In this document: piece after piece, positions 35,887 through 46,200 of the stretch
Numbering within the stretch: the stretch's first letter is position 1
Layout of the letters: each line of letters starts with the position of its first letter
Assembly: GCA_907165135.1 (NCBI GenBank)
Contig: OU015567.1
Coordinates: 10,297,001 to 10,361,000, forward strand
Direction of reading: 5' to 3'
DNA: 64,000 bases
DNA from: Oikopleura dioica
Lineage: Eukaryota > Chordata > Appendicularia > Copelata > Oikopleuridae
Notes under the pieces: model-generated
What the model was told of the DNA's origin: nothing
Databases searched by the model: none
The model's input: only the letters and a program-made list of their open reading frames with translations
Program-made: the position numbers and the translations under genes

Positions 35887-37733
35887 TTAAAGATTCTGAA
35901 GAGGAGACATATCTTTTTGTGGCTGGGTTCGGATCGAGCCTCCTATCGCCAAGCTAAAAGGGATTATAATCAGGAATATAAAGAAAAAATACGTCTGAAT
36001 TGAGCGAGATCGTGGTCGATCAGGAGGTTTTCCAAAATAGCATTTGCAGAACTTTCTGAACTTCGCCCGAATTCGCCGGCTTATAACAGATACAATATCG
36101 TCCATAAATCGGATGATCGATAGAAAGCTAAACGATTAGAATTGAAGGGGCAATCGTTAAAACCTTATTCCAAGAACGAGTCCAGTAGAGCCACCCAGTT
36201 CAGAGAAGAATTGACTGAGGTTATACTCGTTTCGTTGGTGTCGTTTTGTGATAACAAGCTATCGAATAAATAGAGAAACTAACGGTTATCGACCGAAATG
36301 AACCTGAGGAAAGAAAATTTGAAAAGCAGCGATATCGATTCCGTGAGCTCCCTGTGAGACGCTGTACTTGGCCAGTGTTCGATAAATTGGCTCGTGGTAT
36401 TTTCCATATTCGACGTTACGAGTAAAAACACTAGAATTAGTTTCGATGCAGATAAACGTTTGTACCTCTCGACGCATTCTCGGGGACATGAAGAACACTC
36501 TGTGAAGTTGTAAAGCATAAATTGGGGTGAAATGCACATTGCATGTGTTCGAAATTTGCACGGAGGAAAGTCCTTGTAATTCGGAAGATAAGGCGGAACG
36601 CATTTGCATGTTTTTACGATGTTCTTGTAGCGGCATTCTTCGAGACAGTTTTCTCTGGTATAGTAAGGGAAGAAGTCGAGTTCCTGACGTCCACAGTTTT
36701 CGTTGAGCTATAAAATATGATTCGTTGGGATATGATTTTCAAGAAGACTTACGTATGTGTTTTGATGAGGATAGAGCGCGATTTGTGTGAGACGATTCGG
36801 GAGGGCAAAAGTAGATCTAGCTTCGACCATTACATCTTCTTTGGCACTGTCGCCATAAAATACCGTCATCCCATCAACAAACTGCAATGTGCCAGTTGTG
36901 GTGTCTGTTTTGTTATAAGCCGCGTAAAATATGAAACTTGATTGAGGACCGGGGATGGATACGTTCCATTCTATCAGTGGGTTTACAAAGCTTAGTAATT
37001 CGGGAGAAAATAAAATTAGAAGTAATATGAGATCGAGGTTTATTTGATTTGTAAAGCCCTCTCCTGATCCATTAAATTTATAAAAAGAACACCACCCGTA
37101 TCGAGTTAGAACTTGAGTAGGCTGAGGACATTTCTGCATGTTTATCTGACAGCGTAATATGACAACTTCAGGCCTCGTTGAAAGGAAGAACTCTCCAAGA
37201 TCCAAATTATCAAACATTGTTAAATTAAATTCCTCAGGACTGTCGAAATAATTTCCGTAGAATGTCGATATGTACTGTTCTTCAATAAACATATTTATAA
37301 GAGCCGTTAGTAGGATAGGGGTTAGGTTTATAAACAACGCATTCTACCTAGCTGAGGATAGTCCTGAAAATACTTCTTTAGTTTCCACCGTGAGTGCTGA
37401 GAATTCAAGCAGGCCCAGATCTGAACCATCTGGAGCGAGGTTTGAAGCTCCGTTTCTGTGAGCATACTCGTTGGCTTTTCATAGTAACGCTAGTACACAA
37501 TAATTAAATGCTAAAGGTTGATTTCACACCTCAAAATGATCCCAAATCGTAAACATAGAATACAATGTGGCTGTACAAATCAAAGCACCCCAGAAAAGTC
37601 GCCTACCGACGGAGCTTTCAGCGCTAGTAAGAAACTGAAAGAGGTTAGTGACCATCTATACTTGGATAGAGCAAGTGCTAACCTCGCAATTTTGAGGCAT
37701 CAGCCTTCTTGAATCGGTATTTCTGCTATTCAT
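35887..37733 (-). CDS. DEG/ENaC/ASIC family sodium channel subunit (copy A)
   Basis: Nine exons sum to 477 codons. Order: N-terminus MNSRNTDSRRLMPQNCE, first membrane span (GRRLFWGALICTATLYSMFT), extracellular domain with family cysteines (RYGWCSFYKF, ENCLEECRYKNIVKTCKCVP, PYLP, CPRECVE), then the pre-TM2 motif NEYNLSQFFSELGGSTGLVL with the G-I-S selectivity-filter tripeptide split by an intron (ATA AG | C). These subunits form trimeric amiloride-sensitive channels. The junction at 37070/36970 needs a GA-AG intron of 99 nt; reading through instead would insert 33 mostly hydrophobic residues absent from copy B. The C-terminal tail carries an additional hydrophobic run, YFFFIFLIIIPFSLAIGG. Gating ligand unknown. 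Confidence 0.88.
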
Positions 37734-37811
37734 TTGTTCAATATTGTCTCTGCTTATACTTTTTCAACAAAACAAGGATGATCTTGATCTCTTTTATGTG
37801 CCACTTTTGAC
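37734..37811. promoter_or_regulatory. Probable bidirectional promoter of the DEG/ENaC pair
   Basis: Only 78 bp separate the ATG of copy A (minus) from the ATG of copy B (plus). Any core promoter or 5' UTR here must be shared or overlapping. No specific motif is claimed. Confidence 0.5.
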
Positions 37812-40208
37812 ATGAAAAACCAAGAGTGTGAAATAATTCACTGGAAATGGGATAATCCTAGTGGATTTTACCTGAATTCATTTAACGGCGCACGATACTT
37901 TTTGGTAACCGCAGACGTCAAAAGAGAAATCATGCGGCTTCCAACGAGCATCAGTTTTTTCTTGGATCCGAGGAGATCCGTCGCAAGGAACTGAGCTTCA
38001 ATCTCATTATTGGGGAATGAAGACTAAGTTTGTGAGGACTAGGTTCGTGGGACTAGGTTCGTGGTGGGTTCTGCCAGAGTATTGAAATCGGGCTATATTT
38101 TAGGGCAGTAAGGGAAATGGGTTGATGACAAGGTTCGTGTGACTAGGTTGGTGACTTTTTAAATGGTAAAGATTTTTGGTCAGTAGAGGAAATGGGTTGA
38201 TGACTAGGTTCGTGGGACTAGGTTCGTGGGTTTTTGAACAAGCAAAATGTAGGATTTTATATCCCAAATGAGTCCCACGAACCTAGTCACCAATCCATTT
38301 CCTTTACTGACCGAAAATCTATTCCATTTAAAAAGTCACGAACCTAGTCCCACGAACCTAGTCATCAACCCATTTCCTTCTCAACGAAAATGGTGAAGAT
38401 ACAAAAAATACAAATAAAAATCCAAATTCCACGAACGTAGTCTCACGAACCTAGTCCCACGAACCTAGTCATCAACTCATTTTCTTTACTGACCGAAAAT
38501 CTATTCCATTTAAAAAGTCACGAACCTAGTCCCACGAACCTTGTTATCAACCCATTTCCTTTACTGACCGAAAATGGTGAAGATACAAAAAATACATATA
38601 AAAATCAAAATTCCACGAACCTAGTCACACGAACCTAGTCCTCACGAACCTGGTCATCGGTGTCCATTATTGGGCTAGGTTTGGGTTCATTATCTAATTG
38701 AGAGCTTGACCAAGGCGGCTAATTTGGGGTGGAATCGTGATTCTAGCCACGTGTTATTCGATGTATACAATAATCGAGCATTTTAATCGATATCGACGAC
38801 GGCCAACAACAATGATGTCGACGACCGAACTGCAGAGCTCTTTGAAAATGATTCAAATTTGGACATGCCTAAACTCCCAGCATTCGCTTTGGAAAGTTCG
38901 CTCAAAGTTTACTGAGTATCCTGATTTGCCTCTATATATTTCATCATTTTACGGAAATTTCTTTGACTCGCCAAAGAATTACAATTTATCTCAGTTCAAA
39001 GATATCGACTTGAAAGATTTTTTTATTCAAGTAAGTTGTAATTTACAATTTATATTGATCAATTTTAACAAAGACACGACCAGAAGTTGTTGTGCTAAGA
39101 TGTCAATTCAACATGAAGCCATGCCCAGTACCGAAAATCATTCTAACGTATGAGTCGGTCATAATTCTAGAGATAAAAACTTTTAGTCGATATGGCTGGT
39201 GCGAGCATTATGAGTTCTTGGATGATCAAGTAACCATTGCTGGTCCTCAGTCGAGTTTCGTTTATTACGCTGCTTACAATAGGTCGGATGTAACGACTGG
39301 AATGCTTCAGTTTGTCGACGGGATGACTCTTTTCTACTCGAACGGTGTGAACGATGATCTTATGCATCAAACACGGTCTACATTCGCTTTATCGAACAGA
39401 CTCACGACGGTTGCTCTAGCACCAAGCATGAACCTTTATCTTCCGGAGAAATGTTCTAAAAAAGAATTGGATTTCTATCGAACATATACTCGTCAACAGT
39501 GTCAAGAAGAGTGCCGAGAGAAGAGCATTATGCAACTCTGCAAATGTTACCCGCCCTATCTTCCAGAGATGGATGGACTCAAGCCCTGCTCATTTGAAGA
39601 TCACGCGTCATGTATTGCTCCTAATTTTTCCTTCTTCAATTTCACTCGATGCCACACGTAAAATGACAAGATAAGGCCTAATTTTATTATTATTTTTTAG
39701 GTGTCCCAGAGAGTGCGAAGAAAACGATTATGATAGAAATGTAGAATACGGAAAATATCATGAGCCGATTCACAGGTAAATACTCACGGGATACATCTCT
39801 ACAACTTACTAGAACTCTGGAAAAGTATCATCTGGCAACAGGAAGCCCTTCCATCGACATTGCCGCCTTTCAAGTATTTTATCCGCAGCTCGCTATTACT
39901 AAGAGAATTCAAAGAAACGAGTATAATTTAAGTCAGTTTTTCTCTGAACTTGGCGGTTCGACCGGACTCGTTCTAGGCATAAGCTTATTGTCCATTGTCC
40001 AATTTCTTGACAGTTTGATAACATATGCAAAATACATCGTTCCGTATCTTTACAGGTAAAGAATTCTCGTTTTTATTTTTCAGACTCTTTTAGAAAATAC
40101 AAAAAGCGTCGGATTATTTCTGAAGAAGAAAAATGCTGCCAAACATACAGCATCGAAACAGTGCATACTTTGATTGCTTATGAGAACAAAACAATTTCAA
40201 CGATTTGA
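37812..40208 (+). CDS. DEG/ENaC/ASIC family sodium channel subunit (copy B)
   Basis: Seven exons sum to 490 codons. It is a clear paralogue of copy A: SVARRLIWGGIVILATCYSM against SVGRRLFWGALICTATLYSM, STTELQSSLKMIQIWTCLNS, FYGNFFDSPKNYNLSQF, the cysteine-rich finger (RQQCQEECREKSIMQLCKC), and NEYNLSQFFSELGGSTGLVL followed by GIS. The exon joining residue 58 to the first membrane span requires a GA-AG intron (37988-38714) that contains a MITE; without it the first span has no upstream ATG. The N-terminus (MKNQECEIIHWKWDNPSG) is longer than in copy A. The C-terminal tail is short and basic (RKYKKRRIISEEEKCC). The gene ends 56 bp from the convergent giant gene. Confidence 0.85.
38015..38664. 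mobile_element. MITE with long degenerate terminal inverted repeats (Mutator-like?)
   Basis: Left end carries GTGAGGACTAGGTTCGTG; the right end carries its complement. The interior is an imperfect inverted repeat built from ACTAGGTTCGTGGG units plus GGAAATGGGTTGATGAC segments. The flanking direct repeat CATTATTGGG (38005-38014 and 38665-38674) is a 9-10 bp target duplication, which points to Mutator-type transposition, but the superfamily is inferred. Confidence 0.7.
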
Positions 40209-40264
40209 TCATTATAGAGGAAGACTTTATTCACATGTTTCTTAATATACAGCTTTTTTCGTTC

Positions 40265-43200
40265 TTAATTTCGCTGAACATGATCCTTGATATTGCGTAT
40301 CTGAAAAAGGTTTTGTTCTGAATTTTAATAAAATCTTACTGAGAGGTCCTTCTCATCATTAAAGTAATCGTAGTCTATTATTGGAGAGTAGTCAACTTCA
40401 CTTGTTTTTACCACCGCGTCAAACTGTTCTAACGACTCCACAAGCCTCACGACTTTCTTGATAATCAGTTCTTCGTCAAAGTTATTCAAGTCAACTTGAA
40501 GAGATAGCTCTAATCCAAAAGTTTTTGCGTTTCCAGAGTCAAGTTCATTGATAACTTTTACGTTTGTCACTTCCGACATCGCTAAGAGAGCTTCTGATGA
40601 ACCAAAAAGAAGATCATCTTTTGTTGTTTCTATAGAAGTGCCAACATGAACATTGATTCGAATAAGATAATCGGTTGGAAGGTCTTTCCCAAGCTCTTCA
40701 AATTCGATGTCAGTGTATAATCGACGAAGATTGTACTTTATCTCCCGCAAAAGATCTTCCGCAATCTCCCACATAAGAAGATGCATTACTCCTTCAGGTG
40801 ATGTTAACTGGAGATCACATGAAGAGCAAATCGACTGAGTTATTCGCATTATCTCCATGACTTCAGATTCGAAGCGGTCGTCACTCCAATTGTCATCTTT
40901 TTCAAGTTTAATTTCGATCGGGCCCACTTTATCTTGACTTGTAGTCGAAGTTTCCTGTGTGGACGTTGTTGTCCCTGATGTTGATGTTTCAGTGTCGTAC
41001 TTGAATGTAACATAATCATAGGCTTCCGAAGGCTCAGATTCGAAGTGACTGCTTTCGGAATCGAAATAATACTTTTTATCGAGCGAGGGGTATGTGATAC
41101 TCGTTCTTGTTAATAGTGTAGTCGATGTTGTCTCATATTCAGTGGTTGTGCTCGCCGAAGAAGTAGTAGTTGTCGTGGTGGTGGTTGTACTTGTAGTCGT
41201 TGTCTTAGTTGTAGAGCTAAATGTGGTCGTAGTTGTGGTCGTAGTTGTTGTAGTAGTAGTGGTTGTCGTTGATGTTGTGGTAGTAGTCGTGGTAGTAGTC
41301 GTTGTTGTAGTCGTGGTAGTAGTCGTACTTGTCGTTGATGTTGTGGTAGTAGTCGTTGTTGTAGACGTGGTTGTAGTCGTGGTTGTAGTCGTGGTAGTAG
41401 TCGTGGTAGTAGTCGTGGTAGTAGTCGTTGTTGTAGTCTTTGTTGTAGTCGTGGTTGTAGTCGTGCTTGTAGTCGTGCTTGTCGTTGATGTTGTGGTCGT
41501 AGTCGTTGTTGTAGTCGTTGTTGTAGTCGTGGAAGTAGTCGTGGTGGTAGTTGTGCTTGTCGTTGATGTTGTGGTCGTAGTCGTTGTTGTAGTCGTTGTT
41601 GTAGACGTGGTTGTAGTCGTGGTTGTAGTCGTGGTAGTAGTCGTACTTGTCGTTGATGTTGTGGTAGTAGTCGTTGTTGTAGACGTGGTAGTAGTCGTGG
41701 TGGTAGTTGTGCTTGTCGTTGATGTTGTGGTCGTAGTCGTTGTTGTAGTCGTGGTAGTAGTCGTGGTAGTAGTCGTTGTTGTAGACGTGGTTGTAGTCGT
41801 GGTTGTAGTCGTGGTAGTAGTCGTGGTAGTAGTCGTTGTTGTAGTCGTTGTTGTAGTCGTGGTAGTAGTCGTACTTGTCGTTGATGTTGTGGTAGTAGTC
41901 GTTGTTGTAGACGTGGTTGTAGTCGTGGTTGTAGTCGTGGTAGTAGTCGTGGTAGTAGTCGTGGTAGTAGTCGTTGTTGTAGTCGTGGTAGTAGTCGTAC
42001 TTGTCGTTGATGTTGTGGTAGTAGTGGTTGTTGTAGACGTGGTTATAGTCGTGGTTGTAGTCGTGGTAGCAGTCGTGGTAGTAGTCGTTGTTGTAGTCGT
42101 GGTAGTAGTCGTACTTGTCGTTGATGTTGTGGTAGTGGTCGTTGTTGTAGTCTTTGTTGTAGTCGTGGTTGTAGTCGTGCTTGTAGTCGTGCTTGTCGTT
42201 GATGTTGTGGTCGTAGTCGTTGTTGTAGTCGTGGTAGTAGTCGTGGTGGTAGTTGTGCTTGTCGTCGATGTTGTGGTCGTAGTCGTTGCTGTAGTCGTTG
42301 TTGTTGTCGTGGAAGTAGTCGTGGTAGTAGTCGTGGTAGTAGTCTTTGTTGTAGTCGTGGTAGTAGGCGTGTTTGTCGTTGATGTTGTGGTAGTAGTCAT
42401 AGTAGAAGTCGTGGTAGAAGTCGCGGTGGTAGTTGTGGTTGTAGTCGTGCTTTTCGTTGATGTTGTGGTCGTAGTCGTTGATTTAGTCGTGGTAGTAGTT
42501 GTAGAAGTGGTCGGTGTTGTGTTTTTGATAGAAGTAGTAGTAGTTGTAGAAGTTGTCGTTCGGGTTGTTGATGTCATGTTCGTCGTCTTTGATGTCGTCT
42601 TAAATTACTAATAAGAGACGACCTTTGAATTTAATCATGGATAAGTCCAATTCAATAAAAAAATTCTCATCTTTTTGGGAAAATAATACCAGCAAGGTGT
42701 AAAAAATGATACCATAGTGCAACTATCGTAAATCATGAAGATGGAGCTCGAAGGAGCGAGAATAAAAGGTCTGATCTAATTCTATAACCGATGCCTATAA
42801 GTGGCTCTCTCGGTGAAGGTCTTTCCACACAGAATATTCTGTATGCATATACTGTATGCATATGTATACATATTGCAGTTAAGAAGAAAATCATCCTGAA
42901 GCTCAAGAAATCTAAAGTCGTTTTCATCGACTTATGGGTAAAAAATAAACGTATTTACCGTTGCTGATGTAATTGTCGTCCTTGTTTTCGTCGGTTTTGC
43001 CGTTGTTGTGATTGTTGCAGTCGTTGTAGTCATTGTTGTTGAAGTTGGGGCCGTGGTCGTTGTCGTTGTGACTGGCGTTGTATTTTTAGAAGCAATAAGA
43101 GTTTTTGTTGTAGTTTCCGCAGTCGTTGACGATGAAGCTAAACTTTGAGTTGCCATCGTAGAGCTAGTGGTGATGGACGTAGTCACGGTCGATTTTGTTG

Positions 43201-46200
43201 ATTTGCTTGAAATTGTAGCCGTAGTTGTGTGCTTACTCGTAGTCGCTTTCGTTGTTGATGTACTCGCAGTCATTCTCAAAGTAGAAGTCGTTGTGGTAGG
43301 TGTAGTAGTAGTAGAAGTCGTAGATGCTGTTTTTGTTATCGTGGTACTGGTTGTTGTTGATGGATTTGAAGTAAAAGTAGAAGGTGAAGCCGACGTAATA
43401 GGAGACGACGATTCGGTTGATGTAGCTGTAGTTGTATTAGTAATTGGTGTAAATATTTTGTTGTCAGAGCTTGAAATTACATCATTTTCTTGTTCTTTGG
43501 TTATTGTGAGTGTTGCTTTGAAGGTCTGAAAGGAATCGTTATTATTTGATTCAAAATGAGTTAATTCAATATAAATTTCTTACCGGGTCGGCAGCTGATG
43601 AGATTGTTGGTTCCGTTACTTTAAAATTTGTCGTTTGTGAGGTAGATTCGATAGAAGTAACAACATCTTTAGTCGTGTCTACAAACTCCACGGCACCTTT
43701 ATCGGGGCTGAAAAATGTCATTTCGTTGTCAGCAGATTCAAGCAAGCTATTTTGGATTAATGGAGCGAAAGTATATGATTGTATGCTTTGCACCGAGGTT
43801 TTCTTACTCTGTTGCCCTTCTTCTGGCACAGGCAATGCAAATAAAGGCGCAACAGCTGAAACTGTATTCTTATTCGAATCTTCCTTCTTATTTTCCAAGA
43901 ACAGAGGAGCGATAACAGGGACATCATTATTTTTGTTTACTTGAACGATCGAAAGAGGCTTGAACCAATGGCCTTTTTTCGGAGTTGTTGATATGATTGG
44001 AGCAGGGGTCGTTGATGGATGCACAAATATATCGCTGATATTAAAAGTTCCACCGAGATCGCATTCACCAGTGTATTTATCCAAAACCTCAATTTTGAGT
44101 GATCTCGACCAATTTATAAGTGTTTTCATTATAGCTGAGAGTGCCCAATCATAGTCTATTTCTTGCGTCGCCTCAATGTCAACTCCAAGGAACGTGAACA
44201 ACTTGAATCCTTGCTTCCCAGATTCATGTTCAAAGTTTATATTCTCATTGAAATCCACATCTTCATTGAGACTTAGTTGAATCTGGTTTTTAACTTTATC
44301 GATGTTTCGTGGGAAGTTCTTGCTGTGATTCGATATCTTCAAGCCAAAAAGAGCGAGATAGCAGCCGGGTTTAGTTGTAGTCGTTACTGGAGGCTTGGTT
44401 GAGGCATTGGTGGAAATTGATGAAGTTGATATAATTTTAGAATTTGAAGAAGCCTCTGAAACCGTTGTTGTTGATTCTGTCGGATCTATCGTATTTGATA
44501 TTGTGAATTCCTTATCAGGTGATGAAGTTGCTGTGGTCAAAGAAGTCGAGGAGGACTCAGTTATTGAATCCAGTTTCGAATAAATTGTTGAGCTTTCAGG
44601 GGTTTGTGACTCTTCCATTGTTGTCAAGACGACAGTTGTTCCCATTTCGAGTTGTGGAATTTTAGTCTCTTTTACATATGGCTCAGTTACTTCGGTGGTC
44701 GGTTCCTGAGTTGTTGTTTCTCCTTGAAGCCGCCATACCGGCTCTTGTTTAAAAGTTTGCGGCTGCGTAAAGGTTGTAGTCTCCATAGAGAAAATGGTTG
44801 TTGTTGGCTCCGCTGTTGTCGATTTGTCTGATGGTTGAATAATTTCTTCTGATGGAGTTTCTAATTTTATTGAAGAATTATCTTGATTTGCTAGAGCTTC
44901 GGTTGATGTCGTTCCAGTCGATGTTGTTCCCGTTGAGGTCGTTTCTATCGTCCTTGTAGAAGTTATTAAACTTGTCATTGCTTGTGTTGAATCTTCTGAA
45001 ATCGCGGATGCTGATGATACTGTGGTTGATGCTGATGTTGCGATCGACGATGTTGAAGCCGTTGACGGTGTGCTTGTGGTTTCTGACGATTGCGTTTGGG
45101 TAAACCACTCAATATCAGTTGTGTCTTTAGGTGTTCTCAATGTTGATACAGTTGTTGCCAAGGTAGTTGCTGATATGGTTGTCGTAGATATAGTGGTCGT
45201 AGATTTTGTTGTTGTTTCACGAATAGTCGTTGCTTCGACTTTTGTGGAAGATGCTATTGTTGCTGGGATGCTTTGAATTAAAGTGTCTGTATTTCCCTCT
45301 GAAGAAGTCGCGATCAAAGTTGTTGTGGTATCCGTCGTTGTATGAATATGCTCCGTAGTTGACGATAAAGTCGAACTTGTCGTTTCTCTTGTGTTATGAG
45401 AGAATACATTTTCGATGATATTGATTGCGGAAGAGGTTGCTACGGTTGATTCGGGATGATTTATCTCTTCTTTTTCAAGGTCTTTTGAGCCTGTTGGCAA
45501 AAATGAGGAGATGTTCTCGATTTGTTTAGTCTCTTCAGTGAATACGACAGTCTGAGTAGGAGAAAGAATATTTTCGGTGACTCGTTGAGACTCCAAGCAA
45601 TCATCAGTTTCCTCCGCAAAAATGCAAATATCCTCATCACAGCTCATGACATCACAATTCTGTTCGAAAGCTTCATACGAGATTTTGAAACCTGCGCCCC
45701 TCAAGGTTCCAGCTTTTCCAATAACAAACCGTATTTTCACGATGGAAGTGTTTAATAATTTTAGTCTGAGGCCAACAAGACTATTTTCACTTGAAAATTT
45801 CGATGCTGAAAATGATGAGGAACATCCAGTGATGGTTGCGAGTGGAATTTCAATGCTGTCGATCATAGCAAATATTTCAAGCTTGTCAACACAGTTTGAT
45901 ATCGCATTTTCCAAGCTAAAAGAACAATTTAAAATATCCTCACAAGGACTGGCCAAACCTGAAATCATCAAAAGTAAGTCGAAAAGCTTTAGTAGATGGA
46001 GGACTTAGGAGCCATTCCGTAGCTTCGTTCCCATTTTTACCGTAACCGAATGGATACCCACTGTTTCTTATTATTTCCTTTTCTGTTTTCATCATGACGG
46101 TTGAATCAGATTGGTCCTTGAGAACGTCTAAGATAGCTGTGTTGACTTCCTTTGTCGTACAAGCGTTGAGTTCTTCATCATACTGTAATCCTTGCTCACA

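Noticed and set aside
36971-37069. Read-through of the 99-nt segment in DEG/ENaC copy A as coding
   Set aside because: It is in frame but would insert 33 hydrophobic residues absent in copy B exactly at an exon border; a GA-AG intron explains it better. cDNA could overturn this.
38015-38664. CRISPR-like array suggested by repeated CACGAACCTAGTCCC units
   Set aside because: The units occur in both orientations with irregular spacing and flank duplication, so this is a MITE in a eukaryotic intron.
41094-42611. Plus-strand open frame of about 505 codons, almost all valine
   Set aside because: It is the reverse complement of the poly-threonine tract (ACN read as GTN-like codons) in the minus-strand giant gene; no start context, no domain.
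42733-42927. Minus-strand frame with a signal-peptide-like start inside an intron of the giant gene
   Set aside because: The flanking exons (42959-43525 and 40340-42598) join in phase across it; no homologue or splice evidence for a nested gene.
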